NCBI RefSeq assembly: GCF_026004055.1
Contig: NZ_BPIJ01000001.1
Location: 1,054,001 to 1,118,000, forward strand
DNA length: 64,000 nucleotides
Origin: Meiothermus sp.
GTDB taxonomy: Bacteria; Deinococcota; Deinococci; Deinococcales; Thermaceae
Direction: 5' to 3'
A program made the translations under genes and the position numbers. Under the pieces are notes generated by a model. That model did no database searches and had not been told where the DNA came from. It saw only the letters and a list, made by a program, of their open reading frames with translations. This document shows positions 35,241 through 44,509 of this stretch, in pieces (positions within the stretch are counted from its first letter, which is position 1; every line of letters begins with the position of its first letter).

Positions 35241-36473
35241 TTACCGGGCGCGGTTCAGGTTCAGGCGGATTTGCAGCACCCGCCCTGGCTCGGCCCGCAC
35301 ATCCCGGACTTCAGCCCGGAAACCGGGGGCCAAGGCTACTAGTTGCACGTTGCCCGGTTCTACGTCCTCGAGCCGCAGGAAGCCATCCCGGGTCTGGCCC
35401 ACCTCGCGCCCATCCAGGAAGATGCGGGCCTCTACGTTGGTGAAGACCTCGAGCGCACCCCGCAGGGCTTGCAGGTTGGCGTTCACCGGCACGGTCTGAC
35501 CGTTGCCCACCATCACCGAGGTACGGAAACTCTGATAGCCTCCCAGGCGCAGCTCGATATCGTAGCGGCCCGGCTGTACGGTCAGATTGAGGGGGGTATT
35601 GCCCACCACCCGGCCATTCACCAGCACCTGCGCCCCTTGGGGGTTGGAGCCGATCTGCAGCAAACCATTCTGCACCACCGGGGTCAGGTTGGCGTTAATC
35701 GCCGTGGTCTCGCCGGGCCGAATCTGCGCCGAGGTGCGGAAAGGTTGGTAGCCGCCCAGGCGCAGTTCCACATCTACCCGTCCGGGGCGCAGCACCAGGT
35801 TGAGGGGGGTATTGCCCACCACCCGGCCCTCCACCAACACCTGAGCGCCAGAAGGGTTGGAGTTAACACTCAGGGTTCCTGTTCCAGGCTGTACCGGCTG
35901 TACCGGCTGCACCGGCGTCACCGCGGCCCGCCCCACGATAAAGAAGGCCACATTGCTCACCCAGTCCCGCTCGGGCAAGGGCGTAACCACGATGGAAAGC
36001 GCCCGGGCCAGGTTATCGGCCCCCTGTACGTTGACTTGCCCGGTCTGGATGTTGGCAATCTGCGCCAGCGAAAGCGGCTGGCGACTGGCCACCGCCAGCA
36101 CCCGGTCTTGCCCCTCCGGGCCCCCCACATCCAGGCTGTAGCGAGCCCCGGCGGGTGGGAAGGTACGGGTTTCGCCGGCCCGCAGCAGGTTGTTCTGGTC
36201 GAAGGCGTTGGGCAGAATCAGGCCAATCTCGCCCGTGGACTTGACGCTAAAGATGTAGACGTAGGCATCCTGGTTAACCTGCACCGAAACCTGGATGCGC
36301 TCCCCGATCTGATAGACCGGGTTGCCGGTTTTGGCGGGGTCTTTGTTGACCCAGACCCGCACCTGCAGGTCGGTGGGGATGGGGTTGACGATGATACCCT
36401 GGGGGCTCAGTTCGGGCGCAGCCAGCGCAGCGCCTGCAAGTACTCCTAGTGCCGTTGAGAAGATTCGCTTCAT
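35241..36473 (-). CDS. Exported PEGA-repeat protein with DUF4384-like N-terminal domain
   Basis: Length is 410 residues. A signal peptide spans 1-18 (MKRIFSTALGVLAGAALA). Residues about 30-185 resemble DUF4384 (QVRVWVNKD, YQIGERIQVSVQVNQDAYVYIFSV, GEIGLILPN). A VQPVQPVQP linker is followed by three beta-rich PEGA repeats of about 70 residues at 199-270, 271-338 and 339-410. The first two are very alike (SNPSGAQVLVEGRVVGNTPLNL versus SNPQGAQVLVNGRVVGNTPLNL); the third is diverged. PEGA modules occur in surface-layer-associated proteins, so cell-envelope binding is likely. GGAGGAGG upstream supports the ATG. Confidence 0.85.
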   Translation of the reverse strand: MKRIFSTALGVLAGAALAAPELSPQGIIVNPIPTDLQVRVWVNKDPAKTGNPVYQIGERIQVSVQVNQDAYVYIFSVKSTGEIGLILPNAFDQNNLLRAGETRTFPPAGARYSLDVGGPEGQDRVLAVASRQPLSLAQIANIQTGQVNVQGADNLARALSIVVTPLPERDWVSNVAFFIVGRAAVTPVQPVQPVQPGTGTLSVNSNPSGAQVLVEGRVVGNTPLNLVLRPGRVDVELRLGGYQPFRTSAQIRPGETTAINANLTPVVQNGLLQIGSNPQGAQVLVNGRVVGNTPLNLTVQPGRYDIELRLGGYQSFRTSVMVGNGQTVPVNANLQALRGALEVFTNVEARIFLDGREVGQTRDGFLRLEDVEPGNVQLVALAPGFRAEVRDVRAEPGRVLQIRLNLNRAR

Positions 36474-36595
36474 GTATGGCCTCCTCCACCCCCAGGGTAG
36501 AATACACTGTCTGGCAGGCGTGAGAAGCCGTTCAGCCGGCGTTAACCTTGGCGTTGAGCCAGTCTTTAGCCACGGTTTTGATGATTCTGCCAGAC

Positions 36596-36919
36596 TCAGC
36601 CCTCGAGCCAGGCCCTGGCCTCGTCCAGCGTTCGGACGAAGCGAATTTGGGAGTGTGTTTGGTGCTCATGGGCTAGCTCGCTGAAGCGTTTTCCGTAGGC
36701 GTTGAAATCGGGCAGCACCAGTACCGAGTGAATCTGATAGTTCACCAACTTCTGAAAGAACTCACCCGCAAAACCGGTGCATAGATCGAAAAATGTCTGG
36801 GGCAAGTCCTCGGCCAGCAGGATCAGGCCATCCGCACTCATACCCATGCCAATGACCTTGGGTATGTTCTGCACGCTTTGAAGCTTTAGACCCTCTTGGG
36901 GAACCATCGCGATGTTCAC
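36596..36919 (-). CDS. DUF4180-domain protein coupled to phosphoglucomutase
   Basis: Length is 107 residues from a GTG at 36919 that overlaps the pgm TGA by 4 bases (GTGA); an ATG at 36907 is the alternative. It resembles DUF4180: an early beta-strand region, then [48 protein letters not shown] and a C-terminal [12 protein letters not shown]. The domain has a STAS-like look and unknown biochemical role. Tight coupling to pgm is the only hint of function. Confidence 0.8.
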   Translation of the reverse strand: MNIAMVPQEGLKLQSVQNIPKVIGMGMSADGLILLAEDLPQTFFDLCTGFAGEFFQKLVNYQIHSVLVLPDFNAYGKRFSELAHEHQTHSQIRFVRTLDEARAWLEG

Positions 36920-38562
36920 AAGACCCCCGCCGCCCTAAAGGCGGCGTTGACTACTTCCTTGGCTTCGCTTAGCACACGCTCCAGGTGCGCCTCGCCCTTG
37001 AAGCTTTCGGCGTAAATCTTGTACACGTCCTCGGTGCCCGAGGGCCGGGCGGCAAACCAGGCATTCTCGGTCACCACCTTGAGCCCCCCGATGGGCTCGT
37101 TGTTGCCGGGGGCCCGGGTCAGCTTGGCCCGGATGGGCTCGCCGGCCAGTTCGGTAGCCGTCACCAGCTCGGGCGAGAGGTTGGCCAGCACTTTTTTCTG
37201 GGCGCTGTTGGCTTCGGCATCGATGCGGGTGTAGGCCGAGGAACCAAAGCGGGCTTCCAGCTCGCGGTAGTGCTGGCTGGGCGACTTGCCGGTCTTGGCC
37301 AGAATCTCGGCGGCCAGCAAGCCCAGGATGATGCCGTCCTTATCGGTGCTCCAGGCCGAGCCATCCATACACAAGAACGAGGCCCCGGCGCTTTCTTCAC
37401 CGCCAAAGCCAATGGTTCCCTTCAGCAAACCATCCACAAAGTACTTAAAGCCCACCGGCACTTCAAAGAGCCGCCTGCCCAGGCTCTCGGCCACCCGGTC
37501 AATCATGCTGCTGCTGACCAGGGTTTTCCCCACCCCCATATCCGGGCGCCACTGCGGGCGGTGCTGGTAGAGGTAGAAGATGCACACCGCCAGGTAGTGG
37601 TTGGGGTTCATCAGCCCGTCGGGGGTCACGATGCCGTGCCGGTCGGCATCGGGGTCGTTGCCGATGGCCACATCGAACCGATCCTTCAGACCGATCAGCG
37701 AGGCCATGGCGTAGGGCGACGAGCAGTCCATGCGAATCTTGCCGTCCTTATCCACGGTCATGAAGGCAAAACTGGGGTCGATGCGTTCGTTGACGAGGGT
37801 CAGGTTCAGGCCGTAGTGCTGGGCAATTTGCTGCCACACCGCGAGCGAAGAGCCCCCGAGTGGGTCTACCCCGATGCGCACCCCCGCCGCCTTAATAGCC
37901 TCCATGTCCAGGATGCGGCCCAAGCCTTGCACGTAGGGCGTGACGAAGTCGAACTCCTGAACAGTGTTGAGGGCCTGGCTCAGGGGCCAGCGCTTCACCT
38001 CGGTCAGGCCATCCCGCAGAATCTGGTTGGCCCGTTCCTGCACCACCTTGGTCACGCCGGTATCGGCAGGGCCACCACTAGGGGGGTTGTACTTGAAACC
38101 GCCGTCCTGCGGAGGGTTGTGGCTGGGGGTAATCACGATGCCGTCGGCCAGCCCGGTCTCGCGGCCCCGGTTGTACTCGAGGATGGCATGGGAGATGAGG
38201 GGGGTGGGCGTATAGCCCCGCCCTTTTTCCACCCGCACATCCACCCCATTGGCCGCCAGCACCTCCACTGCGGTAATCCAGGCGGGCTCCGAAAGGGCAT
38301 GGGTGTCCATCCCCAAAAACAGCGGCCCGGTAATGCCTTGCTCGGCTCGGTACTCGGCCACCGCTTGCGAGACCGCCAGGATGTGGGCCTCGTTGAAGGT
38401 ACCCTGGAGGGAAGTACCCCGGTGGCCGCTGGTGCCAAAAGCCACCTGCTGGGCCGGGTTCTCGGGGTCGGGCTGTAGGGCGTAGTAGCTGCTCACTAAC
38501 CGGGGGATGTTGACCAGAATGCGGTGCGGGGCAGGTTGGCCGGCCAGGGGGTGTAGGCTCAT
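36916..38562 (-). CDS. pgm: Phosphoglucomutase (alpha-D-glucose-specific)
   Basis: Length is 548 residues, normal for the bacterial alpha-D-glucose phosphate-specific type. [17 protein letters not shown] holds the start of the substrate path. The catalytic phosphoserine is the Ser of [11 protein letters not shown], metal-binding DPDADRHG is present, and [10 protein letters not shown] binds sugar. It interconverts glucose 1-phosphate and glucose 6-phosphate, linking glycogen/trehalose and wall sugars with glycolysis. The upstream spacer (38563-38666) holds an 11-bp dyad ATAGTCCATAG/CTATGGACTAT. It is overlapped by the DUF4180 gene. Confidence 0.94.
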   Translation of the reverse strand: MSLHPLAGQPAPHRILVNIPRLVSSYYALQPDPENPAQQVAFGTSGHRGTSLQGTFNEAHILAVSQAVAEYRAEQGITGPLFLGMDTHALSEPAWITAVEVLAANGVDVRVEKGRGYTPTPLISHAILEYNRGRETGLADGIVITPSHNPPQDGGFKYNPPSGGPADTGVTKVVQERANQILRDGLTEVKRWPLSQALNTVQEFDFVTPYVQGLGRILDMEAIKAAGVRIGVDPLGGSSLAVWQQIAQHYGLNLTLVNERIDPSFAFMTVDKDGKIRMDCSSPYAMASLIGLKDRFDVAIGNDPDADRHGIVTPDGLMNPNHYLAVCIFYLYQHRPQWRPDMGVGKTLVSSSMIDRVAESLGRRLFEVPVGFKYFVDGLLKGTIGFGGEESAGASFLCMDGSAWSTDKDGIILGLLAAEILAKTGKSPSQHYRELEARFGSSAYTRIDAEANSAQKKVLANLSPELVTATELAGEPIRAKLTRAPGNNEPIGGLKVVTENAWFAARPSGTEDVYKIYAESFKGEAHLERVLSEAKEVVNAAFRAAGVL

Positions 38563-38666
38563 AACGGCTCCTTCTGGGAGGAGTCTATTGCAGTAAAAGT
38601 CGATAGTCCATAGACGATGGTCGGTAGACTGACTATGGACTATGGACCGTTGACTATAGACGCCCC

Positions 38667-39887
38667 TTACGCCTTCGCCACCTCTTTACCCTTGTGCAAC
38701 GCCTCAATTTGATCTACCACGTACTCGGCAAAGGGCATGGAGGCAGTCCAGGCTGGCGAGATGGCGTTCAGCACGTGCAGGCTTTCCGGGTTACCCTCGA
38801 GCAAGAAGTCCATCACCAGTTTTTTGTCCTGGTGGTCGTAGAGCTGGGCGCGGATGCCGGGGCGGCCCCAGGTGCGGTAGTTTTCTAGCTTAACCCCCTC
38901 GAGCAGGGCGGAGGCCTGTTTAACCAGATAGGCCTGCGAGTATTTTTTGATTTCCTCGAGGGCAATCCCCCGGAAGTTGAAGTCGTTGCGGAAGAACAAC
39001 ATGGCCTCGTCGCGCAAAATGGAGAGGGCTTCGGCGGCATCGAACCCTTTGAGCCCCTCGTAGTTCTCGCGCCAGAAGGCCGGGATGGCGGTGGGGCCAA
39101 TTTTGGCTTTGCCGTCCACGGTAACGGTAAAGTGAACGCCCAGGAAGGTGTTACGCAGGTCGGGCACCGGGTAGATGTTGGTCTTGAGCGCCCCCACCGG
39201 TTCAGAGCCATACACATACAGGCCCTTGAAGGGCAGAATGCGGTAGCGCAGCCCAAGGCCAAAGTCGTGGGCTACCTTGTCGGCATGAAGTCCCGCCGCA
39301 TTGACCACAAAACCTGCGCTGTAGACCTCCTGGGGTGTTATCACGTCCCGGCCGCGCCGCCCCTGGTAGGGGCTATCCAGGCAAATTTCAATCCCTTGGG
39401 CCTCGCACTCCGCCGCAATGGCCCCCATGCACGCCTTGGGATCCACAGTAGCGGTACTGGGCGACCACAGGGCCAGCTCGGTAGACTTGACCCTGGGCTC
39501 GATTTTTTTGGCCTCCTCGAGCGTAATCAGATAGGTCTCGACCCCGTTCAGGTCGCCCCGGCGTTTCAGTTCGCGCAGCCCCTCCACTTCTTGCTCGTTT
39601 TTGGCCACCACCAGCTTGCCGCAGCGATTGATTTTCAGGCCGCGCTCCTCCACAAACTGTTTCCAGCGAGCGTTGCCCTCGCGGGTAAAGCGGGCTTTGA
39701 GGGAATCGGCGGTGTAGTAAAAACCAGCATGCAGCACCCCGGAGTTGCGCCCGGAGCCGTGAACGGCCAGTTCCGGTTCTTTTTCCAGCACCACAATGCT
39801 CGCGCTTGGATCACGCTTTTTGAGCTCGAGGGCAATCGTCAGGCCCACAATGCCCCCGCCGATCATCAGGTAATCGCAGGTCTTCAT
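38667..39887 (-). CDS. lhgO: L-2-hydroxyglutarate oxidase (FAD-dependent)
   Basis: Length is 406 residues from the ATG at 39887. A longer frame to 40016 overlaps the upstream gene and is rejected. It is a DAO-type flavoprotein: FAD motif [20 protein letters not shown], then [25 protein letters not shown], typical of the LhgO/YgaF group, and C-terminal [13 protein letters not shown]. It oxidises L-2-hydroxyglutarate to 2-oxoglutarate, probably passing electrons to the membrane quinone. TAGAAT (39900-39895) 7 nt before the ATG suggests a leaderless mRNA. Confidence 0.9.
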   Translation of the reverse strand: MKTCDYLMIGGGIVGLTIALELKKRDPSASIVVLEKEPELAVHGSGRNSGVLHAGFYYTADSLKARFTREGNARWKQFVEERGLKINRCGKLVVAKNEQEVEGLRELKRRGDLNGVETYLITLEEAKKIEPRVKSTELALWSPSTATVDPKACMGAIAAECEAQGIEICLDSPYQGRRGRDVITPQEVYSAGFVVNAAGLHADKVAHDFGLGLRYRILPFKGLYVYGSEPVGALKTNIYPVPDLRNTFLGVHFTVTVDGKAKIGPTAIPAFWRENYEGLKGFDAAEALSILRDEAMLFFRNDFNFRGIALEEIKKYSQAYLVKQASALLEGVKLENYRTWGRPGIRAQLYDHQDKKLVMDFLLEGNPESLHVLNAISPAWTASMPFAEYVVDQIEALHKGKEVAKA

Positions 39888-39924
39888 CCCCCCTATTCTA
39901 GGCGGGGGTGGGGCCTGGGCCGGT

Positions 39925-40977
39925 TCAGTTGCTGACAATGCGCCGGGTGGGGTAGGGGATGGCAATGCCTTCGGCATCGAGCCGCAGCTTGATGCGGCGG
40001 CGGAACTCCCGCCCAATGGCCCACTGTTCTTTGGGTTTGGTGGTAAACAATACCCGTATGAGAATGCCAGAATCGGCCAGTTGCTGGATGCCCAGTGTCT
40101 CGGGCGGCTGGTCAGTGAACTTGTCGTGCCACTCGGGGTCGTGGTAGAAGGCCAGGGCCTCCGAGCGTATCACCTCGAGGGCTTTGTCTACCGGCGTTTC
40201 GTAGGCCACCGCCACATCCACCACCGCCCGGGCCCAGTCGCGGCTCATCACCGTGACCTGCTGGATGGTGGAGTTGGGGATGAAGTGCACCCGGCCCTCG
40301 AGGTCGCGCAGCACGGTAATGCGCAGGTTAAAGCGCTCCACCCCGCCGGAAAGCTGGCCTACCGTGATCACATCCCCTACCCCGTACTGGTCTTCCAGCA
40401 GGATGAAGAAGCCGTTGAGCACGTCGCGGATCAGGTTCTGCGCGGCCAACGAGACCCCCAGCCCCACCACCCCGGCCCCGGCCAGCAGGGCGGTTACGTT
40501 CAGGCCCAGGTTAGAGAGGGCCAAAAGCACCCCCAGCACCACGATCAGCACCTGCAAAACCGACTCGAGCACGCTCTTGAGGGTCTGGGCCCGCACCTGT
40601 TCGCGGCTGAACTCGCCCGAGCCCACCGGAACCCGCTGCAACAGGCGGGGCACCAGCCGCAAGGCCAGCGAGGTCGCGCCCAGAATCAGGAGCACCGCCA
40701 GGCCCCGCTCGCCCAGCCAGACATACAAAGTGCGGCCCCAACCGTGCAGGGGCTCGAGCACCACCTGCCATACATGCAGTATCAGCGAGGCCACCATCAG
40801 CCCCGCCACCCCCCACCACAGCCAACCCGCCACCCGCCAGTAGCGGTCGTCGCGCTCATCCGGCGTCAAGCGCCCCAGCCAGCCCAGCAGGCCCGCCCCG
40901 CCGCGTCCCAACCAGAAACCCAGGATCAAAAGGCCGATGCTAACCAGGATTCGTAGCCACAGGCTCGAGGTCTCCAT
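39925..40977 (-). CDS. Small-conductance mechanosensitive channel (MscS family)
   Basis: Length is 350 residues from the ATG at 40977; the frame upstream runs antisense through plsX. There are about four N-terminal membrane segments (WLRILVSIGLLILGFWLGRG, WLWWGVAGLMVASLILHVW, GLAVLLILGATSLAL, VLQVLIVVLGVLLALSN). The MscS pore helix follows: NVTALLAGAGVVGLGVSLAAQNLIRDVLNGFFIL. Then come the beta domain (YGVGDVITVGQLSGGVERFNLRITVLRDLEGR) and C-terminal domain. It opens on membrane tension to release solutes during osmotic downshock. It lies 11 bases after plsX, so possibly co-transcribed. Confidence 0.92.
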   Translation of the reverse strand: METSSLWLRILVSIGLLILGFWLGRGGAGLLGWLGRLTPDERDDRYWRVAGWLWWGVAGLMVASLILHVWQVVLEPLHGWGRTLYVWLGERGLAVLLILGATSLALRLVPRLLQRVPVGSGEFSREQVRAQTLKSVLESVLQVLIVVLGVLLALSNLGLNVTALLAGAGVVGLGVSLAAQNLIRDVLNGFFILLEDQYGVGDVITVGQLSGGVERFNLRITVLRDLEGRVHFIPNSTIQQVTVMSRDWARAVVDVAVAYETPVDKALEVIRSEALAFYHDPEWHDKFTDQPPETLGIQQLADSGILIRVLFTTKPKEQWAIGREFRRRIKLRLDAEGIAIPYPTRRIVSN

Positions 40978-40988
40978 ACTCCCTCCCG

Positions 40989-41975
40989 CTACTGTGCCAG
41001 GCGGGCAATCCCGGCCCGCACCCGCTCTACCAGCCCCGCCTCCACCACGCTTTGGGCCTTGCGCACGGCGCTCAGAACCGCCCGCCCATCGGCGGAGCCA
41101 TGCCCGATAAACACCGGACCCTCCACCCCCAGAAGGGGCATCGCACCGTACTCCGCCGGATCCATCCTGGCCCGCAACCCCTGCAAAGCCGGGCGCACCA
41201 ACAGGGCCCCCAGCCGGGTCAGCAGCGAACCCCCGCTCAGGGCCTCGCGCACCCATTTGAAAAGGGTGCGGGCCTCGCCCTCGGAGAGCTTGAGCACCAC
41301 GTTGCCGGTATAGCCGTCGGTCACCACAATGTCGGTGGTGCCCTTGAAGATATCGCGCCCCTCCACGTTGCCATAAAAGCGGATGCCGGGGGTGGCCTTG
41401 AGCAGGGGAAAGGTTTGCAGGGTCAGGTCGTTGCCTTTTTCCTCTTCCTCGCCAATCGAGAGCAGCCCCACGCTGGGGCTTTCGACCCCCTGGGCCTGGG
41501 CATACGCGGTGGCCATCACGGCAAACTGCACCAACCACTCAGGGCGACAGTCCACGTTGGCTCCGCCATCGGCCAGGTAGGTGCGGCCCTTTTCGCTGGG
41601 AAGCTCGATGAGCAAGGTGGGCCGATCTACCCCCCGGATGCGCCCCAGGTTGAACAAAGCCGAGGCCAGCGTAGCCCCGGTGTGCCCCATGGCCACCACC
41701 GCCGAGGCCTCACCCTGCTTGAGCAACTCCATGCAAACGTTGATGGAAGCCCGGCGCTTCTTGCGCACATCGGTGGCGTGGTCTTGCATGGTGATGTACT
41801 CGGGGGCTTCTACAATGGGTAGGTCGCCACTCTGGTTTTGCAATTCTTGCTTCAGCACATCGGTAGGGCCCACCAACACCACGGGAATCCCCTGTTTTTG
41901 CGCCAGCAGCGCACCTTCGACCGTGACCTTGGGGGCGTGGTCGCCCCCCATGGCATCCAGGGCAATCGGTTTCAT
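40989..41975 (-). CDS. plsX: Phosphate acyltransferase PlsX
   Basis: Length is 328 residues from the ATG at 41975 (MKPIALDAMGGDHAP, the family start). Further signatures are AVVAMGHTGATLASAL, LADGGANVDCRPEWLVQFA, NDLTLQTFPLLKA, FYGNVEGRDIF and DGYTGNVVLKLSEG. It makes acyl-phosphate from acyl-ACP for phospholipid synthesis at the inner membrane surface. The usual fabD/fabH neighbours are absent here. TAGGCT (41988-41983) lies 7 nt upstream of the ATG, suggesting a leaderless message. Confidence 0.95.
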   Translation of the reverse strand: MKPIALDAMGGDHAPKVTVEGALLAQKQGIPVVLVGPTDVLKQELQNQSGDLPIVEAPEYITMQDHATDVRKKRRASINVCMELLKQGEASAVVAMGHTGATLASALFNLGRIRGVDRPTLLIELPSEKGRTYLADGGANVDCRPEWLVQFAVMATAYAQAQGVESPSVGLLSIGEEEEKGNDLTLQTFPLLKATPGIRFYGNVEGRDIFKGTTDIVVTDGYTGNVVLKLSEGEARTLFKWVREALSGGSLLTRLGALLVRPALQGLRARMDPAEYGAMPLLGVEGPVFIGHGSADGRAVLSAVRKAQSVVEAGLVERVRAGIARLAQ

Positions 41976-42020
41976 GGGGTATAGCCTAAAGCCCAAAGCG
42001 CAAAGCCGAAAGCCGAAGCC

Positions 42021-43247
42021 TTACCACGCGACCGGCATAGCCTTGTGCCCGCGGATAACAAAGCCACCGGCATACTCGACCCGGTCGGTAGCCAGGTGAA
42101 TGTTGGGGAGGCGCCTGAGCAGGGTTTGGAAGGAGGTCTGGAGCTCGAGGCGGGCCAATGGCGCTCCAATACAGTAGTGGATGCCGAGCCCAAAGGTCAG
42201 GTGGTGGTTGTCGGGACGGGTCAGGTCTAGTTGGTCGGGGTGGGGAAATTTGCGCGGATCGCGGTTGCCCGAGGCGTACATCAGGGCCACCTCCTGGCCC
42301 CGGCGCAGGGAAATGCCCTTATAGTCGAAATCCTCGAGTACCCAGCGCTCGAACATGGGCAAGGGCGTATCGTAGCGCAAGAGCTCTTCTACCGCCAGCT
42401 TGAAAAACTCGGGCTGATTTTTAGCAGCAGCTTCCTTGGCTCGCTCCATCTGCTCGGGGTTGCGGGCCAGGGCCAGAAAGCCTGCCGTAGTGCCGTTCAC
42501 GGTAGCTTCGTGGCCCGCGTTCAGGAGCAGAATGCAGTTGGCTACTAGCTCGTCGGGGGTGAGTTTGTCGCCCTGTTCTTCGACCTCCACCAGAGCCGAA
42601 ATCAGATCGTCGCCGGGCTTCTTGCGGCGTTCATGGGCCAGTTGTTGGATGTAGCTCGAGAACTCCACCACCGCCTGGTTGGCTTCACGGGCCTGCTCGT
42701 CGGTGAAGCCGAGCTCATACAACTTCACTATTTTGGCCGACCAGGGGCGCAGCAGCGGGCGGTCTGGTTCGGGAACGCCCAACAGTTCGGCAATCACCGT
42801 TACCGGCAGCGGCTCGGCGTAATCGGCTAGCAAATCCATCTGGCCCTGGTCTTCGGCGCGGTCGAGCAGGCCGTTGACGATCTTCTGAATTTTGCCCCTG
42901 AGCCCCTCTACCCGGGCCGGGGTAAAAGCCTTTAGCATCAGACCCTTGAGCCGGGTATGTTTGGGCGGCTCGTTGTCGAGCATGTGGTTTTCCTGAAAGT
43001 GGTCGAAATCCTTGGTCAGGGGGTTGGGGGGAGGCCAGCCCAGCTCGTCGCGCGAGAGGATGTGGGTAATGGAGCGCCCCAGCCGTTTGTCGCGCAATAA
43101 GGTGGCGATGTCTTCGTAGCGCAGAAAAAAGATCTTGTTCCAGACCGGGTCAAAGAAGACCGGCAGGTTCTCCCTGAGCTCGGCCAGCTTCGGGTAGGGG
43201 TCGTAGATGAAGGCCGGGTCGTTGATATTGAGGTGGTAGGTCTGCAT
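42021..43247 (-). CDS. Cytochrome P450
   Basis: Length is 408 residues, a soluble bacterial class. The haem loop is FGLGIHYCIGAPLA with the thiolate Cys359. The I-helix oxygen-activation motif is NAGHEAT (acid-alcohol pair shown as E-A-T), and the K-helix ExxR is EELLR. There is no membrane anchor. The sequence, with HMLDNEPPKHTRLKGLMLKAFTPARV, is of the CYP107-like type rather than the short thermophilic beta-carotene hydroxylase CYP175. Substrate unknown. No ferredoxin or reductase gene is adjacent. It lies between plsX and trxA on the same strand. Confidence 0.93.
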   Translation of the reverse strand: MQTYHLNINDPAFIYDPYPKLAELRENLPVFFDPVWNKIFFLRYEDIATLLRDKRLGRSITHILSRDELGWPPPNPLTKDFDHFQENHMLDNEPPKHTRLKGLMLKAFTPARVEGLRGKIQKIVNGLLDRAEDQGQMDLLADYAEPLPVTVIAELLGVPEPDRPLLRPWSAKIVKLYELGFTDEQAREANQAVVEFSSYIQQLAHERRKKPGDDLISALVEVEEQGDKLTPDELVANCILLLNAGHEATVNGTTAGFLALARNPEQMERAKEAAAKNQPEFFKLAVEELLRYDTPLPMFERWVLEDFDYKGISLRRGQEVALMYASGNRDPRKFPHPDQLDLTRPDNHHLTFGLGIHYCIGAPLARLELQTSFQTLLRRLPNIHLATDRVEYAGGFVIRGHKAMPVAW

Positions 43248-43283
43248 CCATGTCAGGATAATCGGCCCGGCCTTCCTTGATAA

Positions 43284-43313
43284 GAGGGAAAACCCTCCCC
43301 AACGGGGAGGGGT
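43284..43313 (-). terminator. Rho-independent terminator after thioredoxin
   Basis: On the minus strand CCCCTCCCC-GTT-GGGGAGGG is followed by TTTTCCCTCTT, starting 16 bases past the trxA stop. It separates trxA from the P450 gene. Confidence 0.8.
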
Positions 43314-43328
43314 ACGAAGATAAACGCT

Positions 43329-43661
43329 CTAGGCGCTTACGGAAACGTGTTTGTTCAGGCGGGCCACAAAGTTGCTCTTGGGGGCTGCCCCCACCATAAC
43401 CTCCACCGGCTGGCCGTTTTTGAACAGGATGATGGTGGGAATGCTCATGACCCGAAACTTCATGGCGGTCTGAGGGTTGGCGTCCACATCGAGTTTGGCC
43501 ACCGTCACCTTGCCTTCGTACTCCTTGGCCAGCTCTTCCATCACCGGGGCTACCATACGGCAAGGGCCACACCACTCGGCCCAGAAGTCTACCAGCACGT
43601 ACGGGTTTTCCTTCAGAGTGGCGTCAAAGTTGGCGTCGTTCACTTCGATGGGTTTGGACAT
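43329..43661 (-). CDS. trxA: Thioredoxin
   Basis: Length is 110 residues. The redox site is WAEWCGPCRMV with Cys31 and Cys34; the cis-proline is in RVMSIPTIILFKNGQ. It reduces protein disulfides in the cytoplasm with thioredoxin reductase. GAGGT upstream of the ATG gives a normal ribosome site, and a terminator follows, so the gene is monocistronic. Confidence 0.96.
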   Translation of the reverse strand: MSKPIEVNDANFDATLKENPYVLVDFWAEWCGPCRMVAPVMEELAKEYEGKVTVAKLDVDANPQTAMKFRVMSIPTIILFKNGQPVEVMVGAAPKSNFVARLNKHVSVSA

Positions 43662-43719
43662 AGTTGTTTACCTCACAGGGGCCAAGACTCTGGCCTTTCG
43701 GCTTCACACTTTAACACGA

Positions 43720-43749
43720 CTGACAAACCACAGGGAAAGCCGATACACT
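43720..43749 (+). promoter_or_regulatory. Promoter for the leaderless DUF309 gene
   Basis: CTGACA (43720-43725) and TACACT (43744-43749) with an 18-base spacer; the GTG start is 7 nt after the -10. Confidence 0.55.
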
Positions 43750-43756
43750 TTTTATA

Positions 43757-44098
43757 GTGCAAGAGACTGGTTTACTGGGTACTCCAGAATACATCGAAGC
43801 CCTGGCGCGCTGGCAGCAGGGCCGCTTCTGGGAGGTGCACGAGGCTTTGGAGCCGCTGTGGCTGAGGCTCTGTGGGCCAGAGCGCGAGCTGACCCACGGC
43901 ATCATCTTGCTGGCGGCCGCTTTGCACAAAGCTCAAACCAACCCCACCGGCGGCTGGCGCAACTTTGACAAGGCCCTGAAGCACCTGGAAAACCTCCCCC
44001 AGGCCTACCAGGGCATCCGGGTACAAGCGCTGGTGGAAGAGGTGCGCCGGGCCCTGCAAGATAACCTGCAACACCGGCCCGGTTTTCCCTTGCTATGA
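43757..44098 (+). CDS. DUF309-domain protein
   Basis: Length is 113 residues from a GTG at 43757 without a ribosome site but 7 nt from a -10 (TACACT), so probably leaderless. It is all-helical, with the DUF309 signature YIEALARWQQGRFWEVHEALEPLW and later GIILLAAALHKAQTNPTGGWRNFDKALKHL. The domain is common in Deinococcota, cyanobacteria and Firmicutes and its function is not known. The 3' end overlaps the convergent DUF1508 gene by 6 bases. Confidence 0.85.
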   Translation: MQETGLLGTPEYIEALARWQQGRFWEVHEALEPLWLRLCGPERELTHGIILLAAALHKAQTNPTGGWRNFDKALKHLENLPQAYQGIRVQALVEEVRRALQDNLQHRPGFPLL

Positions 44099-44431
44099 GG
44101 CCGTCTGGTCGTCCAGAGGAGCTTCGGGTGCGTTTCGCTTGACCGAGGCGATGCCGTTTTCCATCGCAGCTTGGGAGCTGTACATCTCGCTGCGTCCGAT
44201 TTCCTGGTGGTTGGCAGCCTTGAGCACGAAGTAGAAGGCCCCGTTGCTGGCCGTGCGACGCTCGTAGCGCTCGTCCAGGGCGGCGTTCTTTCGCACCGAA
44301 TCGATGCCGTTCAGGGCTCCATCTTTGCTCTGGTAGCTTTCGCTGGTGAGGATGGTCTCACCGTTGCCGGCCTTCAGGTTGAACATATACTGCCCGTTTG
44401 CGGTAGTGGAGAGCACAAACTTACCTGCCAT
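44093..44431 (-). CDS. YegP/DUF1508-repeat protein
   Basis: Length is 112 residues, two tandem DUF1508 units: residues 1-55 (GKFVLSTTANGQYMFNLKAGNGETILTSESYQSKDGALNGIDSV) and 56-105 (RTASNGAFYFVLKAANHQEIGRSEMYSSQAAMENGIASV). Each is a short beta-beta-alpha fold, and the pair forms a pseudo-dimer. Role unknown; related proteins are small, abundant and cytosolic. CAGGAGGTATGT upstream of the ATG is a strong ribosome site. Confidence 0.9.
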   Translation of the reverse strand: MAGKFVLSTTANGQYMFNLKAGNGETILTSESYQSKDGALNGIDSVRKNAALDERYERRTASNGAFYFVLKAANHQEIGRSEMYSSQAAMENGIASVKRNAPEAPLDDQTAS

Positions 44432-44509
44432 ACATACCTCCTGAATTGGGTTTGCGGGGGTATCTTACCCGATTGATGTCCAGGAGGTATGCAAATGCTG
44501 GGGTTGCCT

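Noticed and set aside
36985-38478. 497-codon plus-strand reading frame opposite phosphoglucomutase
   Set aside because: It is antisense to a clear pgm gene, Gly/His/Val-rich with no motif; long antisense frames are common in this GC-rich DNA.
39925-41538. 187-residue extension of the MscS gene
   Set aside because: It overlaps most of plsX out of frame; the ATG at 40977 has its own ribosome site.
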